From Pseudomonas sp. B21-015 (GTDB lineage: Bacteria > Pseudomonadota > Gammaproteobacteria > Pseudomonadales > Pseudomonadaceae): DNA of 64,000 bases. The notes under the pieces are model-generated. The model made no database searches. It was not told the origin of the DNA and worked only from the letters and a program-made list of their open reading frames with translations. Where the stretch lies: contig NZ_CP087196.1 of assembly GCF_024749285.1 (NCBI RefSeq), positions 3,472,001 to 3,536,000 on the forward strand, given 5' to 3'. Made by a program: the position numbers and the translations under genes. This document shows positions 52,147-63,368 of this stretch, in pieces (within the stretch, counting starts at the first letter, position 1; the number at the start of each line of letters is the position of its first letter).

Positions 52147-53733
52147 ATGATCAGTACGGCGTTAGATATTCAGGGAGAGCGTGCTCATCAGCAGGTCGGC
52201 GAAACGAACGCCGTGGAGGCTCTTACCGCCAAATCGGTCAGCGTACCCGTCACCAAGACGCTGGCACCGGTAGCCAGTCAAAATCCCAACAAGAAGAAAG
52301 TCCTGTTCGTCACCTCGGAGATTGCCGATCTGGTGAAGACCGGTGGCCTGGGCGACGTTTCCGCCGCGCTGCCACGAGCCATGGCTCACTTGCACGACGT
52401 CCGGGTGTTGATCCCCGGTTACCCGCAAGTGCTGAACAGCGAAAATCCGATTCATATCATCGGTGAACTGGGCGGGCACGCCGCGTTGCCGCCCTGCAAG
52501 ATCGGGCGCATGGACATGCCCGACGGCCTGGTCATTTACGTGTTGATCTGCCCTGAACTGTACCAGCGCGAAGGTTCGCCCTACGGCGCCAACAACGGCC
52601 GCGACTGGCCGGACAACCATATTCGTTTCGCCCGGCTGGGCCTCGCCGCAGCCGATATCGCCGCCAACCTCGCACAAATTCACTGGTGCCCCGACCTGGT
52701 GCACGCCCACGACTGGCCTGCCGGCCTCGCGCCCGCTTATATGCACTGGCGCGGGCAACGCACCCCGACCCTGTTCACCATCCACAACCTGGCGTACCAG
52801 GGCGTGACCAGCCTCGGCTCGTGCCCGGAACTCGGTATCCCCCTGCATGCCTTGCAACAGGAAGGCATGGAGTTTTACGGCAAGATGTCGTTTCTCAAGG
52901 CCGGCATGGCCTATTCGAGCCACATCACCACCGTCAGCGCCACCTATGCCCAGGAAATCACCACGCCGGCCTTCGGCTGCGGCCTCGACGGCTTTCTCGC
53001 CGCCAAGACCCAGCAAGGTCTGCTCAGCGGGATTCCCAATGGCATCGATGAAAGCTGGGACGCCGCTACCGATCCGCACCTGTTCCACCCTTTCGGCATC
53101 GGCGATTGGGACGGCAAAGCGATCAACGCGACGCACGTTCGCCGACTGTTCGGCCTGGAAGACTCCGAAGGTCCGCTGTTCGCCGTGGTCTCGCGGCTGG
53201 TCTACCAGAAAGGCCTGGACCTGACCGAAGCGGTGGCCGAATACATCGTCGCCAATGGCGGGCAAATCGCGATCATCGGCCGTGGCGAACCGGAAGAAGA
53301 ACAAGCCATGCGTGAGCTGGCGTTGCGCGTCCCCGGGCAAATCGGCGTGCACATCGGCTTCAATGAAACCGACGCCCGCCGGATGTTCGCCGGCAGTGAC
53401 TTCCTGCTGATGCCTTCGCGTTACGAACCTTGCGGCCTGAGCCAGATGTACGCCCAGCGTTTCGGTTCATTGCCGGTGGCGCGCAATACCGGTGGCCTGG
53501 CCGACACCATTGAAAACGGCGTGACCGGTTTCCTTTTCGACGAATCCACCGTGGAGAGCTATCGCGAAGCCCTGAGCCGCGCGTTCAAGGTGTTCGCCTT
53601 CCCGGGCCTGCTCAACGCCATGCGCTGCCGGGCCATGGCGGCGCCCTTCAACTGGTGCAAGGCGGTCGAACCCTACGCCGAACTCTATGAACAACTGGTG
53701 GCTAAAGCGCTGGGCAAATCGGGCAAACAGTAA
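52147..53733 (+). CDS. glgA: Glycogen synthase GlgA
   Basis: GT5 glycosyltransferase of 528 residues making alpha-1,4-glucan from ADP-glucose. Seen: an N-terminal extension of about 50 residues, then VLFVTSEIADLVKTGGLGDVSAALP (parts) with the ADP-glucose motif KTGGLGD (about residues 73-79), HAHDWPAGLAPAY (about 197-209), FTIHNLAYQG, and the C-terminal catalytic MPSRYEPCGLSQMYAQRFGSLPVARNTGGLADT (parts, about 424-456). GGGAG precedes the ATG. It is the first gene of a block matching the gene order PA2165-PA2160 of P. aeruginosa as I recall it. No glgC is present in the window. Confidence 0.95.
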   Translation: MISTALDIQGERAHQQVGETNAVEALTAKSVSVPVTKTLAPVASQNPNKKKVLFVTSEIADLVKTGGLGDVSAALPRAMAHLHDVRVLIPGYPQVLNSENPIHIIGELGGHAALPPCKIGRMDMPDGLVIYVLICPELYQREGSPYGANNGRDWPDNHIRFARLGLAAADIAANLAQIHWCPDLVHAHDWPAGLAPAYMHWRGQRTPTLFTIHNLAYQGVTSLGSCPELGIPLHALQQEGMEFYGKMSFLKAGMAYSSHITTVSATYAQEITTPAFGCGLDGFLAAKTQQGLLSGIPNGIDESWDAATDPHLFHPFGIGDWDGKAINATHVRRLFGLEDSEGPLFAVVSRLVYQKGLDLTEAVAEYIVANGGQIAIIGRGEPEEEQAMRELALRVPGQIGVHIGFNETDARRMFAGSDFLLMPSRYEPCGLSQMYAQRFGSLPVARNTGGLADTIENGVTGFLFDESTVESYREALSRAFKVFAFPGLLNAMRCRAMAAPFNWCKAVEPYAELYEQLVAKALGKSGKQ

Positions 53734-53746
53734 GAGGTTTTCAACG

Positions 53747-55543
53747 ATGCCGTTACGGACCCTTGAGACCTGGCCCCACGGCGCAATCATGCTGGACGCA
53801 GAGCACACGCGTTTTGCCTTGTGGGCGCCAGATGCGTTTTACGTCAGTCTTGAACTGGAAAACGGACAATCCCTGCCGCTGCTGCCTCAGGCCGATGGCT
53901 GGTTTGTGATCAATACCCGCTGCCCCGCAGGAACCCGTTACCGCTACAACATCGATGGCGAGCTTACGGTGCCGGACCCAGCCTCCCGCGCCCAGGCGGG
54001 CGACATCGGCAGCCACAGCGTGGTGGTCGACCCCCTCGCTTATCGGTGGCAACAAAGCACCTGGCAGGGCCGGCCATGGAATGAGGCGGTGATCTACGAG
54101 CTGCACGTCGGTGCACTCGGGGGGTTCAGCGAGGTCGAGCAACATCTGGCGCGCCTGGCCGAGCTGGGCATTACTGCCATCGAACTGATGCCGCTGGCGC
54201 AGTTTCCCGGCGAGCGCAATTGGGGCTATGACGGGGTTTTACTTTACGCGCCTCAGGCCTCCTACGGCTCCCCCGAACAACTCAAACACCTGATCGACAC
54301 GGCCCATGGTCATGGCCTGGCGGTGATTCTCGACGTGGTCTACAACCACTTCGGCCCGGACGGCAATTACCTGCATCGCTACGCCCAAGGCTTTTTCCGC
54401 GAAGACCAGCACACCCCGTGGGGCGCGGCCATCGACTTCCGGCGGCGCGAGGTGCGCGACTTCTTCATCGACAACGCGCTGATGTGGTTGCGGGAGTACC
54501 GCTTCGACGGCCTGCGTCTGGACGCGGTGCACGCCATCGAAGACCCGGACTTCCTTCAGGAACTGGCGCAACGGGTTCGCCAGCAAACCGACACGGCGCG
54601 GCACGTGTGGCTCATGGCGGAAAACGAGCACAACCAGGCCAGCCTGCTGGAGCAAGGTTTCGACGCGCAGTGGAATGACGACGGCCATAACGCCCTGCAC
54701 GTTTTGCTCACCGGTGAAACCGACGCCTATTACGCCGACTACGCCGAAAACCCCACCGAACAACTCGCCCGCTGCCTGAGCCAGGGTTTCGTATTTCAGG
54801 GCCATATCACCCGCCACGGTACGCCACGCGGTGAGCCGAGCGGTCACTTGCCGCCCACGGCCTTCGTGCTGTTTCTGCAAAACCACGACCAGATCGGCAA
54901 CCGCGCCTTTGGTGAGCGCCTGCATCAACTGGCCCGGCCTGATGCCCTCTACGCCGCCACCGTGTTGCTGCTGTTGTCGCCGATGATTCCGCTGATGTTC
55001 ATGGGCGATGAGTTCGCCGCCGAGCAACCGTTCCTGTTCTTCACCAGCCACCACGGTGAACTGGCGGAGTTGGTGCGCGAAGGACGACGCAATGAGTTCG
55101 CGGCCTTCAGTGCCTTTGCCGACCCGCACAAGCGCGAGCAAATACCCGACCCCAACGCGACGCAGACCTTCGAAGTCTCGCGGCCGAAGCTGACCGCCAC
55201 CCGGCAATCGCCGGTTTACGCCCTGTATCGCCAACTGTTGCAGATCCGCCATCAGCACATCATCCCGCACCTGCCGGGCGCCCAGGCCCTGGGTGCGCAG
55301 GTACTGGCCGAGGGCGCGGTGACGGCACGCTGGCGGCTGGGCAATGGCAGTCAGCTGCGCATTGACCTGAACCTCAGCGACGCGCCCGTGGTCCACACCC
55401 CACAGGCCAACGCGACGCGGCTGTTCGAATACCCGCCGCAATCGGCCGACCTGTTGGATCAGGGCACACTTGCCCCGCATTGCGCGCTCGTCAGCCTCAC
55501 GGCCGCAGCCCCTTTGCTACCCCCGGATGGAGAGCGCCCATGA
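53747..55543 (+). CDS. treZ: Malto-oligosyltrehalose trehalohydrolase TreZ
   Basis: GH13 enzyme of 598 residues releasing trehalose from maltooligosyl-trehalose made by TreY. Seen: a CBM48-like N-terminal domain (FALWAPDAFYVSLEL), then VIYELHVGALGGFSEVEQHL (about 116-135), DVVYNHFGPDGNYLHRY (about 205-221), nucleophile region FDGLRLDAVHAIED (about 252-265), acid/base in LMAENEHN, and LQNHDQIGNRAFGERL (about 378-393). ATG at 53747 follows GAGG, 13 bases after glgA. Its stop overlaps the malQ start (ATGA), so the two are coupled. Together with TreY it completes the TreY-TreZ route to trehalose. Confidence 0.95.
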   Translation: MPLRTLETWPHGAIMLDAEHTRFALWAPDAFYVSLELENGQSLPLLPQADGWFVINTRCPAGTRYRYNIDGELTVPDPASRAQAGDIGSHSVVVDPLAYRWQQSTWQGRPWNEAVIYELHVGALGGFSEVEQHLARLAELGITAIELMPLAQFPGERNWGYDGVLLYAPQASYGSPEQLKHLIDTAHGHGLAVILDVVYNHFGPDGNYLHRYAQGFFREDQHTPWGAAIDFRRREVRDFFIDNALMWLREYRFDGLRLDAVHAIEDPDFLQELAQRVRQQTDTARHVWLMAENEHNQASLLEQGFDAQWNDDGHNALHVLLTGETDAYYADYAENPTEQLARCLSQGFVFQGHITRHGTPRGEPSGHLPPTAFVLFLQNHDQIGNRAFGERLHQLARPDALYAATVLLLLSPMIPLMFMGDEFAAEQPFLFFTSHHGELAELVREGRRNEFAAFSAFADPHKREQIPDPNATQTFEVSRPKLTATRQSPVYALYRQLLQIRHQHIIPHLPGAQALGAQVLAEGAVTARWRLGNGSQLRIDLNLSDAPVVHTPQANATRLFEYPPQSADLLDQGTLAPHCALVSLTAAAPLLPPDGERP

Positions 55544-57618
55544 GCGATGCACAACTGGAAATACTGGCCGGCCGAGCAGGCCTGGCCGTCGACTGGATCG
55601 ACGCCAATGGCCGCCCACAAAAAGTCGCCCCGGCGGTGCTGCGCTCAGTGCTGGCCGGGCTTGGCCACCCCGCCGACACCGCCGAGGAAATCGACGCCAG
55701 CCTGCTGCAACTGCAGCAGGTGCAACAAACCCGGCACCTGCCGCCGCTGCTGACCTGCGACGTGGGCGTCGGCCTTAATCTGGCCCACTACTTCGCACCG
55801 CAAACCCCATGTGAAATTCATCTGGAAGACGGCTCACGGATCAACCTGAAGCTGGATGACAACGCTGTTTTGCCCGGGCTGGTGCCGGTGGGTTATCAGC
55901 ACGTCAGCATCGGCGATCAATCCTTCACCCTCGCGGTGGCGCCCGAGCGCTGCTACAGCGTCGGCGACGCCGTTGACAGTCAAAACCCGCGTGCCTGGGG
56001 CCTGAGTGTGCAGTTGTACTCGCTGCGCCGTCCCGGCGATGGCGGTTTCGGCGATACCCAGGCCCTCGAAGATCTGGCCCGGGTGGCCGGCGAACGGGGC
56101 GCCGAAGCGTTGGCGATCAGCCCGCTGCACGCGATGTTCAGCGGCGACACCCAGCGTTACAGCCCTTACTCGCCATCCAGCCGTTTGTTCCTCAATAGCC
56201 TGTACGCGGCGCCCGGTGCCATTCTCGGTGAACGCGCCCTGCGCACCGCGATCGACGCCACCGGCCTTGGCGCTGAGCTCAAGCACCTCGAAGCACTGCC
56301 GCTGATCGACTGGCCCACCGCCGCCGAAGCCAAGCACCGCTTGCTCGAAGCCTTGTACGAAGGGTTCACCCACGGCGAACACCCCTTGCATGCCGACTTC
56401 AGCAGTTTCCGCCATGCCGGCGGCGAAGCGCTGGAAAATCATTGCCGCTTCGAAGCGATTCAGGAAGCCCGTGCGCAGCGCGGTGAAAACCTCGACTGGC
56501 GCGCGTGGCCCGAGCAATGGCGTGACCCGCGCAGCACCGCTCTTGCGCATTTTGCCGAAGAAAACTCGTCCCGCATCGGTTACTACGCGTTCTGCCAATG
56601 GCTGATTGCCCGCAGCCTGGAGCGCGCCCAGAGTGCCGCCCGCAGTGCCGGCATGGGCATCGGCCTGATCGCCGACCTCGCGGTGGGCGCCGACGGCGGC
56701 GGCAGCCAGGCCTGGAGTCGCCAGGACGAATTACTCGCCTCCCTGACCGTGGGTGCACCACCGGACATCCTCAACCGCGCGGGCCAGGGCTGGGGCATTT
56801 CCGCGTTTTCCCCCGAAGGCCTGGTGCGCAACGGCTTTCGCGCGTTCATCGAAATGCTGCGGGCCAACTTCGCCCATGCCGGCGGCCTGCGCATCGATCA
56901 TGTCATGGGCCTGCAACGACTGTGGGTGATCCCCAACGACGCACCGCCCAGCGACGGCGCCTACCTCTATTACCCGGTGGACGACCTGCTGCGCTTGCTG
57001 ACCCTCGAATCCCATCGGCATCAGGCCATCGTGCTCGGCGAAGACCTCGGCACCGTACCCGATGGCCTGCGGGAAAAACTCATCGCGCGCTCGATCCTCG
57101 GCATGCGCGTGCTGCTGTTCGAACAGGACAACACCCACTTCAAGCCGATTCTCGACTGGCCGGACAACGCCCTGGCAACCACCAGTACCCATGACCTGCC
57201 GACGCTCAATGGCTGGTGGCATGGCCGCGATATCGATTGGAGCGCTCGCTTGGGCCTGACCGACGCCACGGGTGAAATCGAATGGCGCCACCATCGCGAA
57301 CGCGAGCGCGAAGGTTTGCGTCGGGTATTGAGCCAGGACCCGCAGAATTTTCGCGAAGAGTCCCATGAAACCGATCAGGTGCTCGACGCCAGCGTCCGCT
57401 TCCTCGGCCATACCCGCGCGCCGCTGGTGTTGCTGCCGCTGGAAGATGCCCTGGGTATCGAACAGCAGGCCAACCTGCCCGGCACTACCGACAGCCATCC
57501 CAACTGGTCCCGCAGGCTACCTGGCGACAGCGAAGCCCTGCTCGATGATCCGGACGCCGCCCGCCGCCTGGAACTGCTCGCCTGCGCGCGACTTCAGGCG
57601 GCCGAGCGTGACCAATGA
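55540..57618 (+). CDS. malQ: 4-alpha-glucanotransferase MalQ (amylomaltase)
   Basis: GH77 disproportionating enzyme of 692 residues that transfers malto-oligosaccharide units. Seen: WGLSVQLYSLRRPGDGGFGD (about 149-168), SPYSPSSRLFLNSLY (about 208-222), catalytic GLRIDHVMGLQRLWVIP (nucleophile Asp near residue 452), VLGEDLGTVPDGLRE (acid/base Glu near 499) and TSTHDLPTLNGWWHGRDI (third Asp near 551). ATG at 55540 overlaps the treZ stop (ATGA), and its own stop overlaps treY (ATGA). MalQ probably recycles short oligomers left by GlgX and TreZ. Confidence 0.95.
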   Translation: MSDAQLEILAGRAGLAVDWIDANGRPQKVAPAVLRSVLAGLGHPADTAEEIDASLLQLQQVQQTRHLPPLLTCDVGVGLNLAHYFAPQTPCEIHLEDGSRINLKLDDNAVLPGLVPVGYQHVSIGDQSFTLAVAPERCYSVGDAVDSQNPRAWGLSVQLYSLRRPGDGGFGDTQALEDLARVAGERGAEALAISPLHAMFSGDTQRYSPYSPSSRLFLNSLYAAPGAILGERALRTAIDATGLGAELKHLEALPLIDWPTAAEAKHRLLEALYEGFTHGEHPLHADFSSFRHAGGEALENHCRFEAIQEARAQRGENLDWRAWPEQWRDPRSTALAHFAEENSSRIGYYAFCQWLIARSLERAQSAARSAGMGIGLIADLAVGADGGGSQAWSRQDELLASLTVGAPPDILNRAGQGWGISAFSPEGLVRNGFRAFIEMLRANFAHAGGLRIDHVMGLQRLWVIPNDAPPSDGAYLYYPVDDLLRLLTLESHRHQAIVLGEDLGTVPDGLREKLIARSILGMRVLLFEQDNTHFKPILDWPDNALATTSTHDLPTLNGWWHGRDIDWSARLGLTDATGEIEWRHHREREREGLRRVLSQDPQNFREESHETDQVLDASVRFLGHTRAPLVLLPLEDALGIEQQANLPGTTDSHPNWSRRLPGDSEALLDDPDAARRLELLACARLQAAERDQ

Positions 57619-60410
57619 AGCAACCGCTCAACCCACCGCTGCGGGCGACCCTGCGGCTGCAATTTCATAAAGACTTCACCCTGGATCAGGCGATCCCGCT
57701 GGTGCCGTACTTTGCCAGTCTGGGCATCAGCCACGTCTACGCTTCGCCGCTGCTCGCCGCCCGCGCAGGCTCCATGCATGGCTACGACGTGGTGGACCCG
57801 ACCACGGTCAACCCTGAACTGGGCGGCGAAGCTGCCTTGCGCCGTTTGGTCGCTGCGTTGCGCGAACAGCACATGGGGCTGATCCTCGACATCGTCTCCA
57901 ACCACATGGCCGTCGGCGGTGGCGATAACCCCTGGTGGCTCGACTTGCTGGAATGGGGACGACTGAGCCCTCACGGCGAGTTCTTCGACATTCAATGGCA
58001 CTCACCCGACCCGTTGATGGAAGGCCAGTTGCTGCTGCCCTTCCTGGGCAGCGATTACGGCGTCGCCTTGCAGAACGGCACCCTGCCCTTGCGCTTCGAT
58101 GCCCGGCGCGGTGCCTTTTATGTCGAGCACTACGAACATCACTTCCCGATTTGCCCCACGAACTACGGCGAACTGCTCAAGACGGATGATCAATTGAATG
58201 CCGAACAGGCTGAGCGGCTCAAATCCCTGGCGGACCGCTTCAGTACCTTGAGCTATCAGACCGACGCCTACAGTCTGGCGATTCCACTGAAAATGGAGCT
58301 GCGGGAACTGGCCAGCGATCCGGCCGTTCTGCACGCCATCCAGCGCACGCTCGGCACCTACGACTCGCTCAACCCCGAGGGCTTCCAGCGTCTGCACACG
58401 CTGCTGGAACGCCAGAGTTATCGCCTGGCCAGTTGGCGCACCGCGGCGGACGATATCAACTGGCGGCGCTTTTTCGATATCAACGAACTGGGTGGCCTGC
58501 GCGTCGAACGTCCAGCGGTGTTCGAAGCGACCCATGCAAAAATCTTCGAGCTGGTGGCCGAAGGCCTGGTCGACGGACTGCGCATCGACCACATCGACGG
58601 CCTCGCCGACCCGCGCGGTTACTGCCGCAAACTGCGGCGCAGGGTCGATCGCCTGTCGCCGCAGCGGCACCTGCCGATCTACGTCGAGAAGATCCTCGGC
58701 GAAGGCGAAACCCTGCACCGCGACTGGTGCGTCGATGGCAGCACCGGTTACGAATTCATGAACCAGTTGTCGTTGCTGCAACACGACCCCGAAGGCGCCC
58801 GGACCCTGGGTGAGCTCTGGAGCCGGCACAGCGAACGGCCCGCCGATTTCCGCCAGGAAGCGCAACTGGCGCGCCAGCAGATTCTCAACGGCTCGTTGGC
58901 CGGGGATTTCGAAAGTGTCGCCCACGCCCTGTTGCAAGTGGCCCGGGACGACCTGATGACGCGGGACCTGACCCTCGGCGCGATCCGTCGGGCCTTGCAG
59001 GAATTGATCGTGCACTTCCCGGTGTACCGCACTTACATCAGCCCCTTGGGCCGCTTTGCTCAGGACGAGGCGTTTTTCCAGCAGGCCATGGACGGTGCAA
59101 GGCAAACCCTTGGCGAAGCCGACTGGCCGGTGCTCGACTGCCTGGCCGGCTGGCTCGGTGGCCAACCCTGGCGCAAACACCCAATGGGCCGCCCACGCAA
59201 ACTGCTCAAGCATGCGTGCGTGCGCTTCCAGCAACTGACCTCACCGGCGGCGGCCAAGGCGGTGGAAGACACCGCGCTCTATCGCTCGGCGGTGCTGCTG
59301 TCGCGCAACGATGTCGGCTACAACACCGAGCAGTTCAGTGCGCCGGTTTCCGACTTCCATGCTGCCTGCGTCAATCGCCTCGCCGAATTCCCCGACAACC
59401 TGCTGGCCACCGCGACCCACGACCACAAACGCGGCGAAGACACCCGCGCGCGGCTGGCGGTGTTGAGCGAACGCAGCGCCTGGTATGCCGAACAGGTCGA
59501 ACACTGGCGAAACCTCGCCGGCGAACTGCGCACCGACCCCGGCGCGCCCTCAGCGGGCGATGAGCTGATTCTCTATCAAGCGATCCTCGGCAGTTGGCCA
59601 CTGGAACTGCGCAGTGACGATCAAGTGGCGCTCGAGGACTACGCCAAACGTATTTGGCAGTGGCAACAAAAAGCCCTGCGCGAAGCCAAGTTGCAAAGCA
59701 GCTGGAGCGCGCCAAACGAGGCGTATGAACAGGCGACCCACGGGTTTCTCGAGCGTCTGCTGCTGAGCCCCGAAGGCCAGCCACTGCGTGCGGCCATCGG
59801 TGCGGCCGCGCAGAGCATTGCCGCACCGGGCGCGCTGAATGGATTGGCGCAAACCTTGCTGCGAATGACCGTGCCGGGGGTACCGGACCTCTATCAGGGC
59901 AACGAGTTCTGGGACTTTACGTTGGTCGATCCGGACAACCGTCGGCCGGTGGATTACGCCAGCCGCCAGCAGGCCATGCACAAACGGTTGGAGCTGCCCG
60001 ATCTGTTGGCGAACTGGCGTGACGGGCGCATCAAGCATGCCCTGGTTGCCCAGGTGTTGAACCTGCGTGCCGAGCATGTCGAGCTGTTTCAAAAAGGGAC
60101 TTATCAAACCCTTGAAGTGATTGGCAGCCAGGCTCACCGGGTACTGGCGTTTGCGCGGGAATGCCAGGGAAAACGGGCTATCGTGATCGTACCGATACGC
60201 TGTGCCGAACTGCTGGAAAACAGTGCCGATCCACAGGTTGATGCGCCCCTGTGGGGCGATACCCGAGTCAAATTGCCATTCGCCGCCCCTGAAGAAAATC
60301 TGAAGGGACTTTTTGCAAGCGTCGCAGTCACAAAACACAGGGAACTAATGGTCAGCGCCGCGCTGGGGGCTTTCCCGGTCAATCTCATTATCCAAACGAC
60401 CCAAGCTTGA
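57615..60410 (+). CDS. treY: Malto-oligosyltrehalose synthase TreY
   Basis: GH13 enzyme of 931 residues that isomerises the reducing-end alpha-1,4 bond of a glucan to alpha-1,1, giving maltooligosyl-trehalose for TreZ. Seen: LRLQFHKDFTLDQAIPLVPYF, SHVYASPLLAARAGSMHGYDVVDP (parts, about 38-60), LILDIVSNHMAVGG (about 92-105), GLRIDHIDGLADPRGY (nucleophile Asp near 327), YVEKILGEGE (acid/base Glu near 358), and TATHDHKRGEDTRARLAVLSE (parts, near 600). The start overlaps malQ by ATGA. Length is at the upper end of the family (about 720-950), usual for pseudomonads. Confidence 0.95.
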   Translation: MKQPLNPPLRATLRLQFHKDFTLDQAIPLVPYFASLGISHVYASPLLAARAGSMHGYDVVDPTTVNPELGGEAALRRLVAALREQHMGLILDIVSNHMAVGGGDNPWWLDLLEWGRLSPHGEFFDIQWHSPDPLMEGQLLLPFLGSDYGVALQNGTLPLRFDARRGAFYVEHYEHHFPICPTNYGELLKTDDQLNAEQAERLKSLADRFSTLSYQTDAYSLAIPLKMELRELASDPAVLHAIQRTLGTYDSLNPEGFQRLHTLLERQSYRLASWRTAADDINWRRFFDINELGGLRVERPAVFEATHAKIFELVAEGLVDGLRIDHIDGLADPRGYCRKLRRRVDRLSPQRHLPIYVEKILGEGETLHRDWCVDGSTGYEFMNQLSLLQHDPEGARTLGELWSRHSERPADFRQEAQLARQQILNGSLAGDFESVAHALLQVARDDLMTRDLTLGAIRRALQELIVHFPVYRTYISPLGRFAQDEAFFQQAMDGARQTLGEADWPVLDCLAGWLGGQPWRKHPMGRPRKLLKHACVRFQQLTSPAAAKAVEDTALYRSAVLLSRNDVGYNTEQFSAPVSDFHAACVNRLAEFPDNLLATATHDHKRGEDTRARLAVLSERSAWYAEQVEHWRNLAGELRTDPGAPSAGDELILYQAILGSWPLELRSDDQVALEDYAKRIWQWQQKALREAKLQSSWSAPNEAYEQATHGFLERLLLSPEGQPLRAAIGAAAQSIAAPGALNGLAQTLLRMTVPGVPDLYQGNEFWDFTLVDPDNRRPVDYASRQQAMHKRLELPDLLANWRDGRIKHALVAQVLNLRAEHVELFQKGTYQTLEVIGSQAHRVLAFARECQGKRAIVIVPIRCAELLENSADPQVDAPLWGDTRVKLPFAAPEENLKGLFASVAVTKHRELMVSAALGAFPVNLIIQTTQA

Positions 60411-60431
60411 GTTCAGTTCAGGAGCATTGCG

Positions 60432-60782
60432 ATGAGTACCGACGATAAACGCATCCGCGAATTTGCCTATCAAATCTGGGAATCCGAAGGCAAACCCGTA
60501 GGCCAGGAAAAACGCCATTGGGAAATGGCCTGCAAGCTGGCCGAAGCCGAAGCACTGGCGCCCGGCAAGTCAGCGAAAGCGACCGGCAGCAAAAGTGTCG
60601 GCAACAAGTCCGTTGCCAGCAAGCCCGACGGCAAACTGGTCAATGCCAAGGGCATCGAAGCCACACCCAAAGCCCGTGCCAAGCCCAAAGCCAAACCCGC
60701 CGCAGCTTCGGCAGTGACTCCGCCGGGCGAAAAAGCCACCGTAAAAAAGCCTCGCGCCGCGCGTAAACCGCCCGCGGTCTGA
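60432..60782 (+). CDS. DUF2934 protein with histone-H1-like Lys/Ala/Pro tail
   Basis: 116 residues. The N-terminal 35-40 residues match DUF2934: RIREFAYQIWESEGKPVGQEKRHWEMA (parts, about residues 7-33). The rest is low-complexity and strongly basic (SKSVGNKSVASKPDGK; KARAKPKAKPAAAS; KKPRAARKPPAV), like AlgP or eukaryotic H1 tails. AGGAG precedes ATG 60432. It sits in the glycogen/trehalose block between treY and glgX, as the DUF2934 gene does in P. aeruginosa. The role is unknown; DNA or polyphosphate binding by the tail is an inference. Confidence 0.88.
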   Translation: MSTDDKRIREFAYQIWESEGKPVGQEKRHWEMACKLAEAEALAPGKSAKATGSKSVGNKSVASKPDGKLVNAKGIEATPKARAKPKAKPAAASAVTPPGEKATVKKPRAARKPPAV

Positions 60783-60873
60783 CGCTTCACGGCCTTGTCC
60801 TGATTGACTTCGTGGCGAGCCCTCTCGCCACCGAGAGCGCATTCGCCCTCAAAAAAACGTTGCAGGAGCAGCT

Positions 60874-63033
<2,160 letters not shown>

Positions 63034-63048
63034 AAACGAGGCAATCCC

Positions 63049-63137
63049 TGTGGGAGCGAGCCTGCTCGCGAAGGCGATGGCACATGCAGCATTGATGTGA
63101 CTGACAGACCGCTATCGCGAGCAGGCTCGCTCCCACA
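63049..63137. repeat. REPIN: two inverted REP elements
   Basis: TGTGGGAGCGAGCCTGCTCG from 63049 and its inverted copy ending GCTCGCTCCCACA at 63137 form a REP pair. It occupies part of a gap of about 335 bases (63034-63368) between glgX and the PIG-L gene. The rest holds no gene I can support. Confidence 0.93.
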
Positions 63138-63368
63138 GGGTTTTGCTGATTTTTTGCGAACCCCGACACAGCCAGGGTTAAAAAAACCGCATCAGACCAA
63201 AGGCTGGGGCGACGAATAGCGTTTCATGGGCAATACTCTGCCCGCGGCAATCCAGGGTTCGGAGCGCTGCACATTGCTATCTACCCCGCCTTCACGGGTT
63301 TGCCAGGCTTGCTCCCCCGCAAGCATTGCGCATGACTGAGGGCAAGACTGAACAAGGACGTAGCGCCT

